64,000 nucleotides of DNA from assembly GCF_023684385.1 (NCBI RefSeq), contig NZ_JAGSOJ010000001.1, positions 1,077,146 through 1,141,145 of the forward strand. Direction: 5' to 3'. Below are positions 1 through 8,740 of the stretch, one piece after another. The stretch's first letter is position 1, and every line of letters begins with the position of its first letter. A program made the translations under genes and the position numbers. The DNA comes from Oceanirhabdus seepicola. Its GTDB lineage: Bacteria; Bacillota; Clostridia; Clostridiales; Clostridiaceae. A model generated the notes under the pieces. The model searched no databases. It was not told where the DNA came from and was given only the letters and a program-made list of their open reading frames with translations.

Positions 1-124
1 TAGTAGTAATAAGATCATATGGTTTATAGAAACATAAAAAGTATACTCCTATAGTAATTACGAATAGAATTAATGTTATTACTCCTAGTCTTAAATAAAT
101 TGAAAGATTATCTTTTTCTGACAC
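1..124 (-). CDS. 5' end of a membrane protein gene, cut by window edge
   Basis: A GTG start at 122-124 follows a strong GGGGAGGGG ribosome site at 7 nt spacing. 41 codons stay open to the window edge. The visible residues are a short polar head (MSEKDNLS) and one hydrophobic segment at about residues 12-32, so this is the start of a membrane-anchored protein. Family and function cannot be told from this piece. The window edge, not a mutation, cuts it. Confidence 0.55.
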   Translation of the reverse strand, partial: MSEKDNLSIYLRLGVITLILFVITIGVYFLCFYKPYDLITT

Positions 125-212
125 TTAAATCCCCTCCCCAAATGTTACTTGATGACAGAAACATTAACTGATATTTATACATACTTGAATTTCTTTATAC
201 TCTATGAATATC

Positions 213-818
213 TTAAAATCGCCAAGAAAAGAGTCTCTGTTTGAGTTGAGTTTTAATACGATTGATTTTTTTCTTCAATCTACCTATATCATCAGGCAAG
301 AGATTGATGTCAGCCATTAAAGCTATTTTCTCTACAACATCATCAATTGACATATTTTCTGTATTTATGTGTGACTGAAAAACGCCCTTTGACAAACCTT
401 CTAAACATCTATCTATCTGTTGTGCTCCCCAAGAATTCTCTCCATCCCCTCTGCTTTTTAGTCTTTTAAGTAATGTTGCTTTTGAAGCCATTAATGAATA
501 GTGTTTTACAATCACTCCATGATTTCGCAAAGAACCCACTATTTCATTAAAATATTTTGGGTTAGCTATAGTCATTGGAATAATTAAAACCCCCTCATAC
601 TTCTCCTCTATATACTTTATAAATGAAAAATTAAGATCCCTCCACGCTTCATAATCTTGAAAATCTCCTTTATTCTTAATACTTGATGGGATATTCTTTG
701 AGATAAAAAAACCCAAGTTTTCTGGGTCATAAACAAACGAATTTTCTATTCTCCTATGTAGTTCAAAAGCAGTCTGTGTCTTACCTGCACCAAACGCTCC
801 ATTTATCCATATAATCAT
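213..818 (-). CDS. TmrB-like P-loop NTPase
   Basis: A 201-residue protein with Walker A GAFGAGKT at residues 7-14 right after a short beta strand. Its general plan matches the TmrB (tunicamycin-resistance) family of small cytoplasmic P-loop proteins in Bacillus, which have nearly the same length. The start ATG has a GGGGG-type ribosome site 7 nt upstream. The last 25 residues are basic and may contact membrane or nucleic acid. The actual substrate is unknown. It could equally be a small kinase of the AAA_33/zeta-toxin-like group. No second gene is coupled to it. Confidence 0.65.
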   Translation of the reverse strand: MIIWINGAFGAGKTQTAFELHRRIENSFVYDPENLGFFISKNIPSSIKNKGDFQDYEAWRDLNFSFIKYIEEKYEGVLIIPMTIANPKYFNEIVGSLRNHGVIVKHYSLMASKATLLKRLKSRGDGENSWGAQQIDRCLEGLSKGVFQSHINTENMSIDDVVEKIALMADINLLPDDIGRLKKKINRIKTQLKQRLFSWRF

Positions 819-962
819 AAACTAATCCCCCTTAAATTCTAGGTACTAAATTTCATATTTGTTGCGTATTATCTTACTATTTTGTTGTAATTATTATACT
901 TACTTTACAGCACAAAACATTTTATGCCTCAATTACTTTATTACTTCTAAATATATACAGTA

Positions 963-1448
963 TTAACGCAAAACCATAACCCAAAATTCAATTCTCCCAC
1001 TCTCTGATATTCTTTCAAAAGAATTAACTTTTTTGAACCCTATTCTTTGATATACTTTTATTGCACGTTGGTTAAAAGCCGCTACCGTCAAACGAAATTC
1101 TTTTGCTGATAGTTTATTTCTAGCAAAGTCTACTCCTCTATTTAAAAATTTAAGCCCTAATCCTTGACCACACAAATTAGGTTTTATTCCCAAACCAATA
1201 TCAGTAAAATCTTTGGAATCATAAACACCAAATTGATTGCCTACTGGAACTTGAGCAGCCGCGCCAAAACAGTAATACCCTACGAGATTATCTTCTCTAT
1301 CAGAAACTGAAAAATAATGACCATTAAGCAGTTCATTGATACAGTCCTCACTATCATCCATACTATAAATTGAATAAGACTCTTCATAAATCCATTTTGA
1401 TATTTCTTTTGCTTCATCATAATTCATTTGTTTTATATTTAGTTCCAT
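963..1448 (-). CDS. GNAT-family N-acetyltransferase
   Basis: 161 residues with a GNAT core: motif A lies near residues 85-105 (GLGIKPNLCGQGLGLKFL, matching the Q/RxxGxG/A acetyl-CoA pyrophosphate loop), followed by a V-A-A-F-N strand and the usual 'AIKVYQRIGFKKV' motif B. It should transfer acetyl from acetyl-CoA to an amine in the cytoplasm; the acceptor is not predictable. The ATG has GAGGGGGC upstream. It is a monocistronic leftward gene among other leftward accessory genes. Confidence 0.8.
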   Translation of the reverse strand: MELNIKQMNYDEAKEISKWIYEESYSIYSMDDSEDCINELLNGHYFSVSDREDNLVGYYCFGAAAQVPVGNQFGVYDSKDFTDIGLGIKPNLCGQGLGLKFLNRGVDFARNKLSAKEFRLTVAAFNQRAIKVYQRIGFKKVNSFERISESGRIEFWVMVLR

Positions 1449-1533
1449 GTAAAAGCCCCCTCGTTTTACAATTCTTATATTAGATTTTTAAATGCCTATA
1501 TTTTCATATATTTTAATTAGATCTTTTCCATCA

Positions 1534-2226
1534 TTAAATATCAATTTTCCTCAAATAAAACAACCCATCATCATTCTTTTCTGCTCTTAAAATAAAATTA
1601 AATCTATTAAAGTCCAAGCATAAATCAAAATCTCCTTCAGGTGCCCAACCTTGACTCTCCGGCTGAAAAAATCTTTTTCCTGCATCTTGCCTTAATCTTT
1701 CTTTAATTTCATTATGATCTAAAACTTTTCCTTCTAAAGCACTCTTAATATATTCTGCACATAAAACATCTTCCTCTGCTTCATCTTCATATGCATACCC
1801 CATACAAACTAAAGAAACAATTTTAGGATTTCTCTGTTTTATATATCTAATTATTGCTGACGCATTCACAAAACTTCCCGTAATAATTTCCTCTGCTCTA
1901 TTTGCATTAACTATTCCTTGAGTTCCTGCTGTTGTAGTATGTACTACTGTCCTATCTGATAAATCTGCTCCAATTATTTGAGTCGGTGAATTTCCAAAAT
2001 CAAATCCTGGTAAAGTTATGCCATTTCTTTCCCCAACTAAAATATAGTCATTATTCTCTTCTTTTAATTTACGTGCAAAATTTACTTCTCCTACAGGAAT
2101 ATGTCTCTTTACTCCTCTGCCGAAAGTGTAACATGCAACAGAAAATGCCCTAAAAACATCAATTATTACTGTTAATCCTTCTGCTTTCTTTGCACCATCA
2201 ATTAATTGTAATATCCTTATTTCCAT
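1534..2226 (-). CDS. comB: 2-phosphosulfolactate phosphatase family protein (ComB)
   Basis: 230 residues matching the ComB family throughout: VIIDVFRAFSVAC near the N-terminus, the conserved ER-G-x2-PGFDFGNSP block at about residues 65-80, and the TTTAGTQG block at about 96-103. Characterised members remove phosphate from 2-phosphosulfolactate to give sulfolactate (coenzyme M route in archaea; sulfolactate in Bacillus spores via YitC). No other sulfolactate gene is near, so the physiological role here is open. AGGAGG lies 8 nt before the ATG. Confidence 0.8.
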   Translation of the reverse strand: MEIRILQLIDGAKKAEGLTVIIDVFRAFSVACYTFGRGVKRHIPVGEVNFARKLKEENNDYILVGERNGITLPGFDFGNSPTQIIGADLSDRTVVHTTTAGTQGIVNANRAEEIITGSFVNASAIIRYIKQRNPKIVSLVCMGYAYEDEAEEDVLCAEYIKSALEGKVLDHNEIKERLRQDAGKRFFQPESQGWAPEGDFDLCLDFNRFNFILRAEKNDDGLFYLRKIDI

Positions 2227-2336
2227 ACGAAACCTCCTAATTTGAAAGTAAAAAATATATTGGACTAATACATTTCGAGTATTTTAAATAGTTTGTCCTA
2301 TTATTTACTCATCATCGTTGCTTAAAAATAACTTTA

Positions 2337-2627
2337 TCATTTTGCTTCTTTTATATATGAACGTGCAATATTTATATAAATAGACCATGAAAACGCACTT
2401 ATTATAATACTTATATAGTTAGGAAAAACATATTTAATATTTGTTAATTCTTTTGCAAATCCAAGTGGTAATGCAGATAAAAATAGTGTTAAAAACAAAA
2501 TTGCCTTATGCTGTTTCTTGCTTCTATGTTTACTAAATAACTTTTTAAAAATGTTAATTTCTTTTATTATCCAATAAAAGATAACAAACAAAACACTATA
2601 GATTATAAAAAACGTAATAAACTTCAT
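2337..2627 (-). CDS. Small membrane protein, unknown
   Basis: 96 residues with about three hydrophobic segments (roughly 3-21, 42-58 and 70-88) separated by basic loops (KHRSKKQHK). The ATG is preceded by TGGAGGTAAA, a good ribosome site, which supports a real gene. I do not recognise the family. It has its own short gap on both sides and no obvious partner. Confidence 0.6.
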   Translation of the reverse strand: MKFITFFIIYSVLFVIFYWIIKEINIFKKLFSKHRSKKQHKAILFLTLFLSALPLGFAKELTNIKYVFPNYISIIISAFSWSIYINIARSYIKEAK

Positions 2628-2698
2628 TTTACCTCCAGTGATTAATATACTTCAAATATCACTTTATTAACTTCTAATTCTATATAATAAACCTATAT

Positions 2699-3844
2699 CT
2701 AAATCTCGCACAACTCCTTATACTTACCACTATGAATCAATCTATCATACTCCCCATCTTTTCCACATAAATGTTGATTCAAAAATGCAATTACAACATC
2801 ATTAATTATCTCATGAGCTCTTCTAACCAGAATAATACCCTCTTCTTCAAGTTCATTATTGATTATATACCAATCAGTAAATGTCATATGCTCTGAATCC
2901 TTTAATTTTATAAATGATTTATCTCCTGATAAATATTCATAAAGCTCTTTTTGTCTCTCTATTTTTCTGTTCAATATCTCATCATATTGCACAACTCTTT
3001 CCTTAAACTCATCCCCTTCAAGTTTTTCTTTCATATTATTTATATATTCGCTCATTGCTGATTTATAATCAATAGAACCCATTCTTAAATTCAAAACTGG
3101 AGTGCTCAAAAATTTCTTTGACTGTATATCTTCTTTTAAATCTAAGTATTGTGGTGCTCCATCTAACATAGCAACTGCTTTAATTCTTGTATCTTCTCTC
3201 CCAGCATCCAAAACAGATGCTCCTCCAAGAGAATGTCCAATCGTGCCTATCTTGTTTAAAGAAATTTTACATTTTAATATTGAATCATTTTTATTCAGTT
3301 CTTTCAATTCATCAATTACAAAAGTTATATCATTCTTTCTCATATCTTTGAGCTCAATCATCTTCTCAAACATCTTCTCAAACGTAGATCCATCTTCAAG
3401 TGTAACTTGCGTGATAATTTTACCATTTGGAAAAACAGTGAATACTGTATCATATGTATGACCAATAGTAATAACAATATATCCTTCCTCAACTAATCTT
3501 TCCACATTAAACATTGATGAATCTCTTCCCATGCCTAGTCCTGGTGAGAATATAATCAATGGATATTCTTTATCTTCTTTTGCAATTGGTGCATCATTAT
3601 ATGCATTGATTTTAATATTATTAAGATAATCTTCACTTACTTTAATATCATCTTTATATCTGTTGATAAATTCCTCTTCACAAGGCCTATATAAATCTTT
3701 ATAATAAGCTTGATGTTCTGGTTTCCATGCTCCATCTACTGGATAGAATATACTTATTATTACTCTTCTATTCTCCTCTTTTTTAGAATAGATTTCTTTT
3801 CTATTGGTATCTTCTAAAACTTTTACTGTTCTTCCTATTATCAT
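2699..3844 (-). CDS. Alpha/beta hydrolase, PAF-acetylhydrolase-like
   Basis: The protein has the serine-hydrolase nucleophile elbow GHSLGGAS in the middle, a following D in AMLDGAPQ that fits the acid, and a late H in SEHMTFTDW that fits the catalytic histidine. The N-terminal half has the 'VIISIFYPVDGAWKPE' and 'PLIIFSPGLGMGR' blocks seen in the platelet-activating-factor acetylhydrolase II / dienelactone-hydrolase-like group. I place the start at the ATG at 3842-3844: GAGGAGTGG sits 7 nt before it, and a longer frame from 3865 would have to translate through that ribosome site. Length is then 381 residues. No signal peptide is visible, so it probably acts in the cytoplasm on an ester or lipid; the substrate is unknown. 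Confidence 0.8.
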   Translation of the reverse strand: MIIGRTVKVLEDTNRKEIYSKKEENRRVIISIFYPVDGAWKPEHQAYYKDLYRPCEEEFINRYKDDIKVSEDYLNNIKINAYNDAPIAKEDKEYPLIIFSPGLGMGRDSSMFNVERLVEEGYIVITIGHTYDTVFTVFPNGKIITQVTLEDGSTFEKMFEKMIELKDMRKNDITFVIDELKELNKNDSILKCKISLNKIGTIGHSLGGASVLDAGREDTRIKAVAMLDGAPQYLDLKEDIQSKKFLSTPVLNLRMGSIDYKSAMSEYINNMKEKLEGDEFKERVVQYDEILNRKIERQKELYEYLSGDKSFIKLKDSEHMTFTDWYIINNELEEEGIILVRRAHEIINDVVIAFLNQHLCGKDGEYDRLIHSGKYKELCEI

Positions 3845-4131
3845 GATAATTCCACTCCTCATCAAACATTTATCATATTCCTTCTTTGTTATTACCTAAT
3901 ATTTAATTCATATTACATTATATACCACAAGCAAATTATAATCTACTTTGCTAACTTTTTAGAGTCGTACTATGTTAATTACATGTGTAATTACACTATT
4001 TTTACCAATAAAACCTTCTATTGACAAGTTATCTTATAAAATCTTATAATTATCTATGCTATGTATTAATATTTCGCATTTTCCATAAACCTAAAATGAC
4101 CGAATTACTGTAATTGCAAAGGAGAACTTAT

Positions 4132-5055
4132 ATGAATCAAACATCTAATAACAGTAAAATCAGTTCAAGCTTTTCATTAATTAATATAAATGAACATACA
4201 TATATAAATGATAATAAAGAAAAAATTGTAGATCTATTTAATCGTTCACTAGATATTATTTATAGAGCAGAGGTATACCCAGAGTTTAAATTTTCTTATT
4301 TAAGTCCATCAATTGAAAATATTCTTGGATATACCATTGAGGACCATATTATTACTCCAAATCTCCCATTAAATATAGTACATCCTGATCATAAAGAATA
4401 TGTTCTATCTAAAATAAATGGTACGACTGATTATTCAACACCCAAACCTGTTAAATATAGACATAAAAATGGAAACTATATATGGTTAGAGGATTTTACT
4501 ATTCCTATTTATAATGAAGAAAATAAATTAATCGCACTAGAAGGTGTTTCTAGAGATGTTAGCTATAGAATAGCTTTAGAAGGAAAACTAGAAAAGTTAA
4601 GCTTTTATGATGGATTAACAGGTTTACATAACAAAACTTATCTTGAGAAAGAAATATCTATATTAGACAAAGAAAAGAATCTTTCAATTGGGGTTATTTT
4701 CTGTGATCTGGATAACCTTAAAATAACAAATGATACTTTTGGACATGAATGTGGGGATATGTTGGCTAACATATTAATAGAACTTTTTAATGAAAATGCA
4801 ATAGTGTCAAGATCTGGTGGAGATGAATTCATTGTAATTCTGACAGATACAACCCTTCATGATTGCAATAAAATGTTATCATTATTGTGTAATACTTTAG
4901 AAAAGTATAATAAATTCAATAAAGACCTTCTACTTGAAGTTTCTATAGGATTTGCGTTTTCTGAAAAATCATTAGGACTTGTTAGAGATGTTATTAATAC
5001 TGCAGATGAAAATATGTATAGTAATAAACGAAGAAAAAAATCTAAGAACATTTGA
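4132..5055 (+). CDS. PAS-GGDEF diguanylate cyclase
   Basis: 307 residues. A PAS domain (about 25-145, with the PAC-like 'RHKNGNYIWLEDFTIPIYNEENKLIALEGVSRDV') is followed by a GGDEF domain (about 155-300) with an intact active site RSGGDEF. This supports synthesis of cyclic di-GMP from two GTP, controlled by a ligand or redox signal at the PAS domain. I see no RxxD inhibitory site in the usual place, so product inhibition may be weak. No transmembrane segment is present. The start is ATG 4132 with AAGGAGA 7 nt upstream; an earlier TTG at 4114 would overlap that site. Confidence 0.9.
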   Translation: MNQTSNNSKISSSFSLININEHTYINDNKEKIVDLFNRSLDIIYRAEVYPEFKFSYLSPSIENILGYTIEDHIITPNLPLNIVHPDHKEYVLSKINGTTDYSTPKPVKYRHKNGNYIWLEDFTIPIYNEENKLIALEGVSRDVSYRIALEGKLEKLSFYDGLTGLHNKTYLEKEISILDKEKNLSIGVIFCDLDNLKITNDTFGHECGDMLANILIELFNENAIVSRSGGDEFIVILTDTTLHDCNKMLSLLCNTLEKYNKFNKDLLLEVSIGFAFSEKSLGLVRDVINTADENMYSNKRRKKSKNI

Positions 5056-5073
5056 ATTTAATATCTAATATAT

Positions 5074-5111
5074 AAAGAGTTGAGGGTAACATATATTACC
5101 CTCAACTCTTT
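5074..5111. terminator. Bidirectional terminator
   Basis: A perfect 16-bp stem (arms 5074-5089 and 5096-5111) with a 6-nt loop, A-rich on one side and T-rich on the other. It sits between the convergent GGDEF and lipoate ligase genes and can stop transcription from both. Confidence 0.9.
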
Positions 5112-5115
5112 TAAC

Positions 5116-6111
5116 TTATAAATGAATATCTCTTTTCAAAAGACCATAGATATCTTTTTTTAGTTGTAAATCATTTATAGAATCATCAACAATTTTATAA
5201 ATAATATCCTTCTCTACTTTTGCCTGTGTTAAATTCTTTGAAAGCCCATGAAAGTTGTCTAAAATAATAGAGTCTGTATTGATATGACAACTTCGTATAA
5301 ACCCATTATCAATAACAATTTTAAATTCTATTATACCCCAGCTGAATTTTTCCTCAAAGTTAATATCAAACTCTGGTGTATCATCCAAATTCCATTCATC
5401 TGATAAATACTTTTCCACATAGGATTCTAGGTTTTCTTTAAGTGCAGCTTCTTTTACTCTATAAATGTGTTGCGCAGCACCGTATACTTCTTCAAATGAA
5501 GTAATTAAATGTTCTTTTAAAAGTTCTACTGTTAATGTACTATCAATAGATTTAAGATTTATTACTCTAGACTTAACTGAATCAAATCCTTTAGCTTTAA
5601 TCTTTAATTCTGATGGATTTAAATAATCCTTTAATTTTTCTAAGTTAGCATCAACCAATAATGTACCATGATGTAATCTATTATTCTTTTCAGAAATAAA
5701 GGCATTCCCAGAGAATTTTTTATCCTCTGTAATTAAGTCATTTCTACCGTTGAATTCTGCACAAATCCCCAACTTTTCAAGAGCATCTAGTATCACTTTA
5801 AACTGCTTTTCTATACAATAATTATCCTCATGAGCAATAAATGAAAAGTTAATATTACCTAAGTCATGATAAACAGCGCCACCACCAGATAGTCTTCTAA
5901 TGAGTTGTACATTATCTTCCTTTATTTTCTCTATATTGCACTCCTTGAGAGCATTTTGATTTCTACCTATAACAATTGAGTTTTTGCTTTGCCACAAAAA
6001 GAATACACATTCATCTTCATTAACATTATCTAAAAAATATTCTTCTAAAGACAAATTAAACCCAGTATTATTTGATTGTGAAATATATATATTGCATTTT
6101 AGTTTATCCAA
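5116..6111 (-). CDS. lplA: Lipoate-protein ligase A
   Basis: 331 residues, full length for LplA with the C-terminal accessory domain. Diagnostic blocks are the 'RRLSGGGAVYHDLGNINFSF' lipoyl-AMP loop (about 72-91) and the catalytic lysine region 'KKFSGNAFI' followed by 'LHHGTLLVD'. The enzyme activates lipoate with ATP and attaches it to a lysine of a lipoyl domain. It overlaps the upstream dehydrogenase by 8 nt, so the two are translationally coupled. That dehydrogenase carries its own lipoyl domain, so it is the obvious acceptor. Confidence 0.93.
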   Translation of the reverse strand: MDKLKCNIYISQSNNTGFNLSLEEYFLDNVNEDECVFFLWQSKNSIVIGRNQNALKECNIEKIKEDNVQLIRRLSGGGAVYHDLGNINFSFIAHEDNYCIEKQFKVILDALEKLGICAEFNGRNDLITEDKKFSGNAFISEKNNRLHHGTLLVDANLEKLKDYLNPSELKIKAKGFDSVKSRVINLKSIDSTLTVELLKEHLITSFEEVYGAAQHIYRVKEAALKENLESYVEKYLSDEWNLDDTPEFDINFEEKFSWGIIEFKIVIDNGFIRSCHINTDSIILDNFHGLSKNLTQAKVEKDIIYKIVDDSINDLQLKKDIYGLLKRDIHL

Positions 6112-7804
6112 AGTGTATACCCCTATCTGAAATATCTAAGATAGCTTCATGAATTGATTCAGCTGTTGTTGGATGAGCATAGATAATGTGACTTGCTTCT
6201 TCTTTTGTTACAGCTTTACCAATAAGATTAGATACTGTTGCAATCATATCTGTAGCATGAGCACCTACTATTGAGCCACCTATTATTTTATTATTTGTAT
6301 TATCATAAATTAGTTTAACAAAACCTTCTGTTTCTCCCATAGCAAGTGCTTTACCATTTGCCATAAGAGGGAATTTTCCAATAGTGTAATCAATTTCTTT
6401 AGCCTTTGCTTGACCCTCAGTGATTCCTGTAGACCCAACTTCAGGTGTTGTGAATATTGCACTTGGAATATTATCATACTTCATTGATACATCCATATCG
6501 GCTATATTTTCTATTGCAACTATACCCTGATGTGAAGCAACATGCGCTAGTTGAACAGTATTTGTAATATCACCTATTGCATAAACCTTCGGATTTGAAG
6601 TGATCATTCTGTCATTTACAGCTATTCCATTTTTTCTTTCGTTTAATTGAACATTTAGCTTTTCAAGCTCTAATGAATCAATATTTGCTTTTCTTCCAAC
6701 AGCCATCATCACTTTTTCACTTGTGATAAAATGATGTTCTTCGCCAATAGCTATTTCTGTGATAAACTCATCATCAAGTGTCTTTCTTATAGCAGCAGCA
6801 CCTGCACCATCATGGATATGGATACCTTTTTCAAGAGCTGAATTTTTAACCACTTCAATTACATCTTCATCTAAAACAGATAAAATCTTTGGCATATACT
6901 CAACAACGTGAACTTTTGATCCTAATTCATTTAAAATGAATGCGAATTCCATCCCAATAACCCCACCACCAATAATAGTGATTGATTTTGGAACCTCAGT
7001 CATTTCTAATAAATCTTTACTTGTACAAATTCCATCTAAATCATGCCCCTCAATATTGATTGAACTTGGACTAGAACCAGCTGCAATAATCAAATTCTTA
7101 AATTGAATCGATGCATCAATTTTCTTATTTTTAACTATAATAGTATCCTTATCTTTTACAATAGCTTTACCATTAATTACTCTAATATTATGGGTATTCA
7201 TAAGGTGTTCAATACCACCCACAAGTGTACCAACAACATTATTCTTTCGTTCAATTATCTTTTCCATAGATATTTCATAGTCAGATACCTTAAATCCATA
7301 CTCTTCAGCATGTTTAATATGATTTAAAACATTAACGCTATGTGCAATAGATTTAGTAGGGATACAACCATAATTCAAGCAAGTCCCTCCTAGTTTATCC
7401 TCTTCAATTAAAACAACATCTAATCCTAGTTGAGCCCCCCTAATTGCAGCTACATAACCGCCCGGGCCCCCACCGATAATAAGCACATCTGGTTCTAGTT
7501 TTTCTTCCTTTGGTTTTGCTATGCCAAATGAATATCCTTTTTTTATTGGTTCAGCCGCCTTAACTTCTTCACCATCTATACTTCCAATGATTTCATTCTT
7601 TTTTATAGTTTGTCCTTCAACAATGTTCAACTCTTTAATTGTTCCATTATATTTTGATATATATTTTAAAGCACCTTTTCCAGACTCGATAGTAAAAATC
7701 ACATCACCTGACTTAACGGATGCTCCTGTTTTTAAATTTATTTTTCCAACTTTACCTTCTGAATCATGACCAGAAAGTTTTTCTATTTTTAATTTAAATT
7801 CCAT
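6104..7804 (-). CDS. lpdA: Dihydrolipoamide dehydrogenase with N-terminal lipoyl domain
   Basis: 566 residues, about 100 longer than a plain E3. Residues 1-80 are a biotinyl/lipoyl domain whose modified lysine is predicted in IESGKGAL (the more usual motif is DKA). The E3 core follows: FAD site 'IIGGGPGGYVAA' (about 108-119), redox pair GGTCLNYGCIPTKS, NAD site 'IIGGGVIGMEFA', and C-terminal 'HPTTAES' with the catalytic His-Glu. It oxidises dihydrolipoyl groups and reduces NAD, or runs in reverse. No E1/E2 genes of a 2-oxoacid or acetoin complex are near; the neighbours are lplA and an AhpD-like protein. The ribosome site AGGAGG lies directly after a terminator hairpin. Confidence 0.92.
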   Translation of the reverse strand: MEFKLKIEKLSGHDSEGKVGKINLKTGASVKSGDVIFTIESGKGALKYISKYNGTIKELNIVEGQTIKKNEIIGSIDGEEVKAAEPIKKGYSFGIAKPKEEKLEPDVLIIGGGPGGYVAAIRGAQLGLDVVLIEEDKLGGTCLNYGCIPTKSIAHSVNVLNHIKHAEEYGFKVSDYEISMEKIIERKNNVVGTLVGGIEHLMNTHNIRVINGKAIVKDKDTIIVKNKKIDASIQFKNLIIAAGSSPSSINIEGHDLDGICTSKDLLEMTEVPKSITIIGGGVIGMEFAFILNELGSKVHVVEYMPKILSVLDEDVIEVVKNSALEKGIHIHDGAGAAAIRKTLDDEFITEIAIGEEHHFITSEKVMMAVGRKANIDSLELEKLNVQLNERKNGIAVNDRMITSNPKVYAIGDITNTVQLAHVASHQGIVAIENIADMDVSMKYDNIPSAIFTTPEVGSTGITEGQAKAKEIDYTIGKFPLMANGKALAMGETEGFVKLIYDNTNNKIIGGSIVGAHATDMIATVSNLIGKAVTKEEASHIIYAHPTTAESIHEAILDISDRGIHFG

Positions 7805-7824
7805 AGTTGCTGCCTCCTGTTATA

Positions 7825-7852
7825 AAAAAAGCACGACAAGCCGTGCTTTTTT
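7825..7852 (-). terminator. Terminator-like hairpin immediately before lpdA
   Basis: GCACG pairs with CGTGC, extended by A and T tracts. On the minus strand it is a GC stem followed by seven T, ending within about 10 nt of the lpdA ribosome site (7813-7818). No room is left for a promoter after it. So lpdA-lplA must depend on read-through from the AhpD-like gene, unless a promoter lies inside that gene. Confidence 0.8.
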
Positions 7853-7867
7853 AAGCTTTTCCCTTTT

Positions 7868-8221
7868 TTACTTAAAGTCGCCTTCAAATTCTTCAATACA
7901 TTCTTTTAGTAATGTTACAGAGTAAGCCATTGATGGGCCACCACCAAATGCAACTGAAATCATAGCTGCTTCTAATATTTCTTCTTTTGTTGCACCAGCT
8001 TCAAATGCTTTGTATGAGTGATATACTATACAATATTCACATCTACTAAAGCACGCAATTCCTACACTCATTAATTCCTTTGTTTTTAAATCTAACGCCT
8101 TAGGCTCATATGCTGCACCTAATAATCCCATGAACGCTCCCACGTGCTCTGGGTTTGTAGTTGAAAGACCTTCTAATCCACCCACAAAACTATTTAACAT
8201 TTCTCTAACATTATACTTCAT
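7868..8221 (-). CDS. AhpD-like carboxymuconolactone decarboxylase family protein
   Basis: 117 residues of the CMD/AhpD fold. The full AhpD catalytic pattern E-x11-C-x2-C-x3-H is present as E49, C61, C64 and H68 (LMSVGIACFSRCEYCIVYH). In mycobacterial AhpD these residues make a thiol relay that takes electrons from a lipoyl domain reduced by Lpd. The lipoyl-Lpd gene directly downstream makes a similar role likely here. Alternatives are a plain CMD protein or a thiol peroxidase of unknown substrate. The start has GGGAGGGG upstream. Confidence 0.85.
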   Translation of the reverse strand: MKYNVREMLNSFVGGLEGLSTTNPEHVGAFMGLLGAAYEPKALDLKTKELMSVGIACFSRCEYCIVYHSYKAFEAGATKEEILEAAMISVAFGGGPSMAYSVTLLKECIEEFEGDFK

Positions 8222-8262
8222 ATTATACCCCTCCCACTTATTATTTGCTTATGCAATATTAA

Positions 8263-8291
8263 GTATAGCAAACAATTTGTTAAATTTCAAA
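8263..8291 (-). promoter_or_regulatory. Promoter of the AhpD-like gene with dyad in spacer
   Basis: On the minus strand: TTGAAA, 17 nt, TATACT, a near-ideal sigma-A promoter. The spacer holds the dyad AACAAATTGTT, and a TTTGCT...AGCAAA dyad overlaps the -10 and start region. These are good candidate sites for the adjacent MarR regulator. Confidence 0.7.
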
Positions 8292-8326
8292 CAATATTTC
8301 AAAAAATAAAAAAAGAACGCATAAAC

Positions 8327-8716
8327 TTACACGTCCTCTTCAACAACATTTAATTTCAATTTCATGATTACATCTTCAAAGATTTTCAACTCTTCTTCAG
8401 AAATACCTTTAGTTAAATCCTCATTGAATTTCGCACCTATTGGTAAACATTCTTCAATCAAGTTATCACCTTTTTCAGTTAAATTAACATAAATAATACG
8501 TCGATCTTTGCTACTACGCTCTTTAATCACTAATTCATCACGCTCAAGTCTATCTAATAGTCGTCCAATACTTGAATCTTTAACTCTCATTTTATTGGAT
8601 AGTTCTCTCTGTGATATAGAAGGATTGTCTTTAATATGATAAAGTGCAATCCATTGTATTCTTGTTATTCCTGTATTTTGCAACCTTCGACTGAAGGCTT
8701 CAGAGATCTGTTTCAT
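8327..8716 (-). CDS. MarR-family transcriptional regulator
   Basis: 129 residues with the MarR winged helix: recognition region SQRELSNKMRVKDSSIGRLLDRLE and wing 'RSSKDRRIIYVNLTEKG'. The start chosen is ATG 8716 with AGAGGG upstream. The protein is short at the N-terminus: family members usually have a full first helix. An in-frame ATG at 8764 with a better ribosome site (AGGAGG) would add 16 codons, but a single TGA at 8741-8743 interrupts it. It precedes the AhpD-like gene in the same direction and probably controls the redox module and itself. Confidence 0.88.
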   Translation of the reverse strand: MKQISEAFSRRLQNTGITRIQWIALYHIKDNPSISQRELSNKMRVKDSSIGRLLDRLERDELVIKERSSKDRRIIYVNLTEKGDNLIEECLPIGAKFNEDLTKGISEEELKIFEDVIMKLKLNVVEEDV

Positions 8717-8740
8717 AGCACCCTCTGTTATATAATTAAC

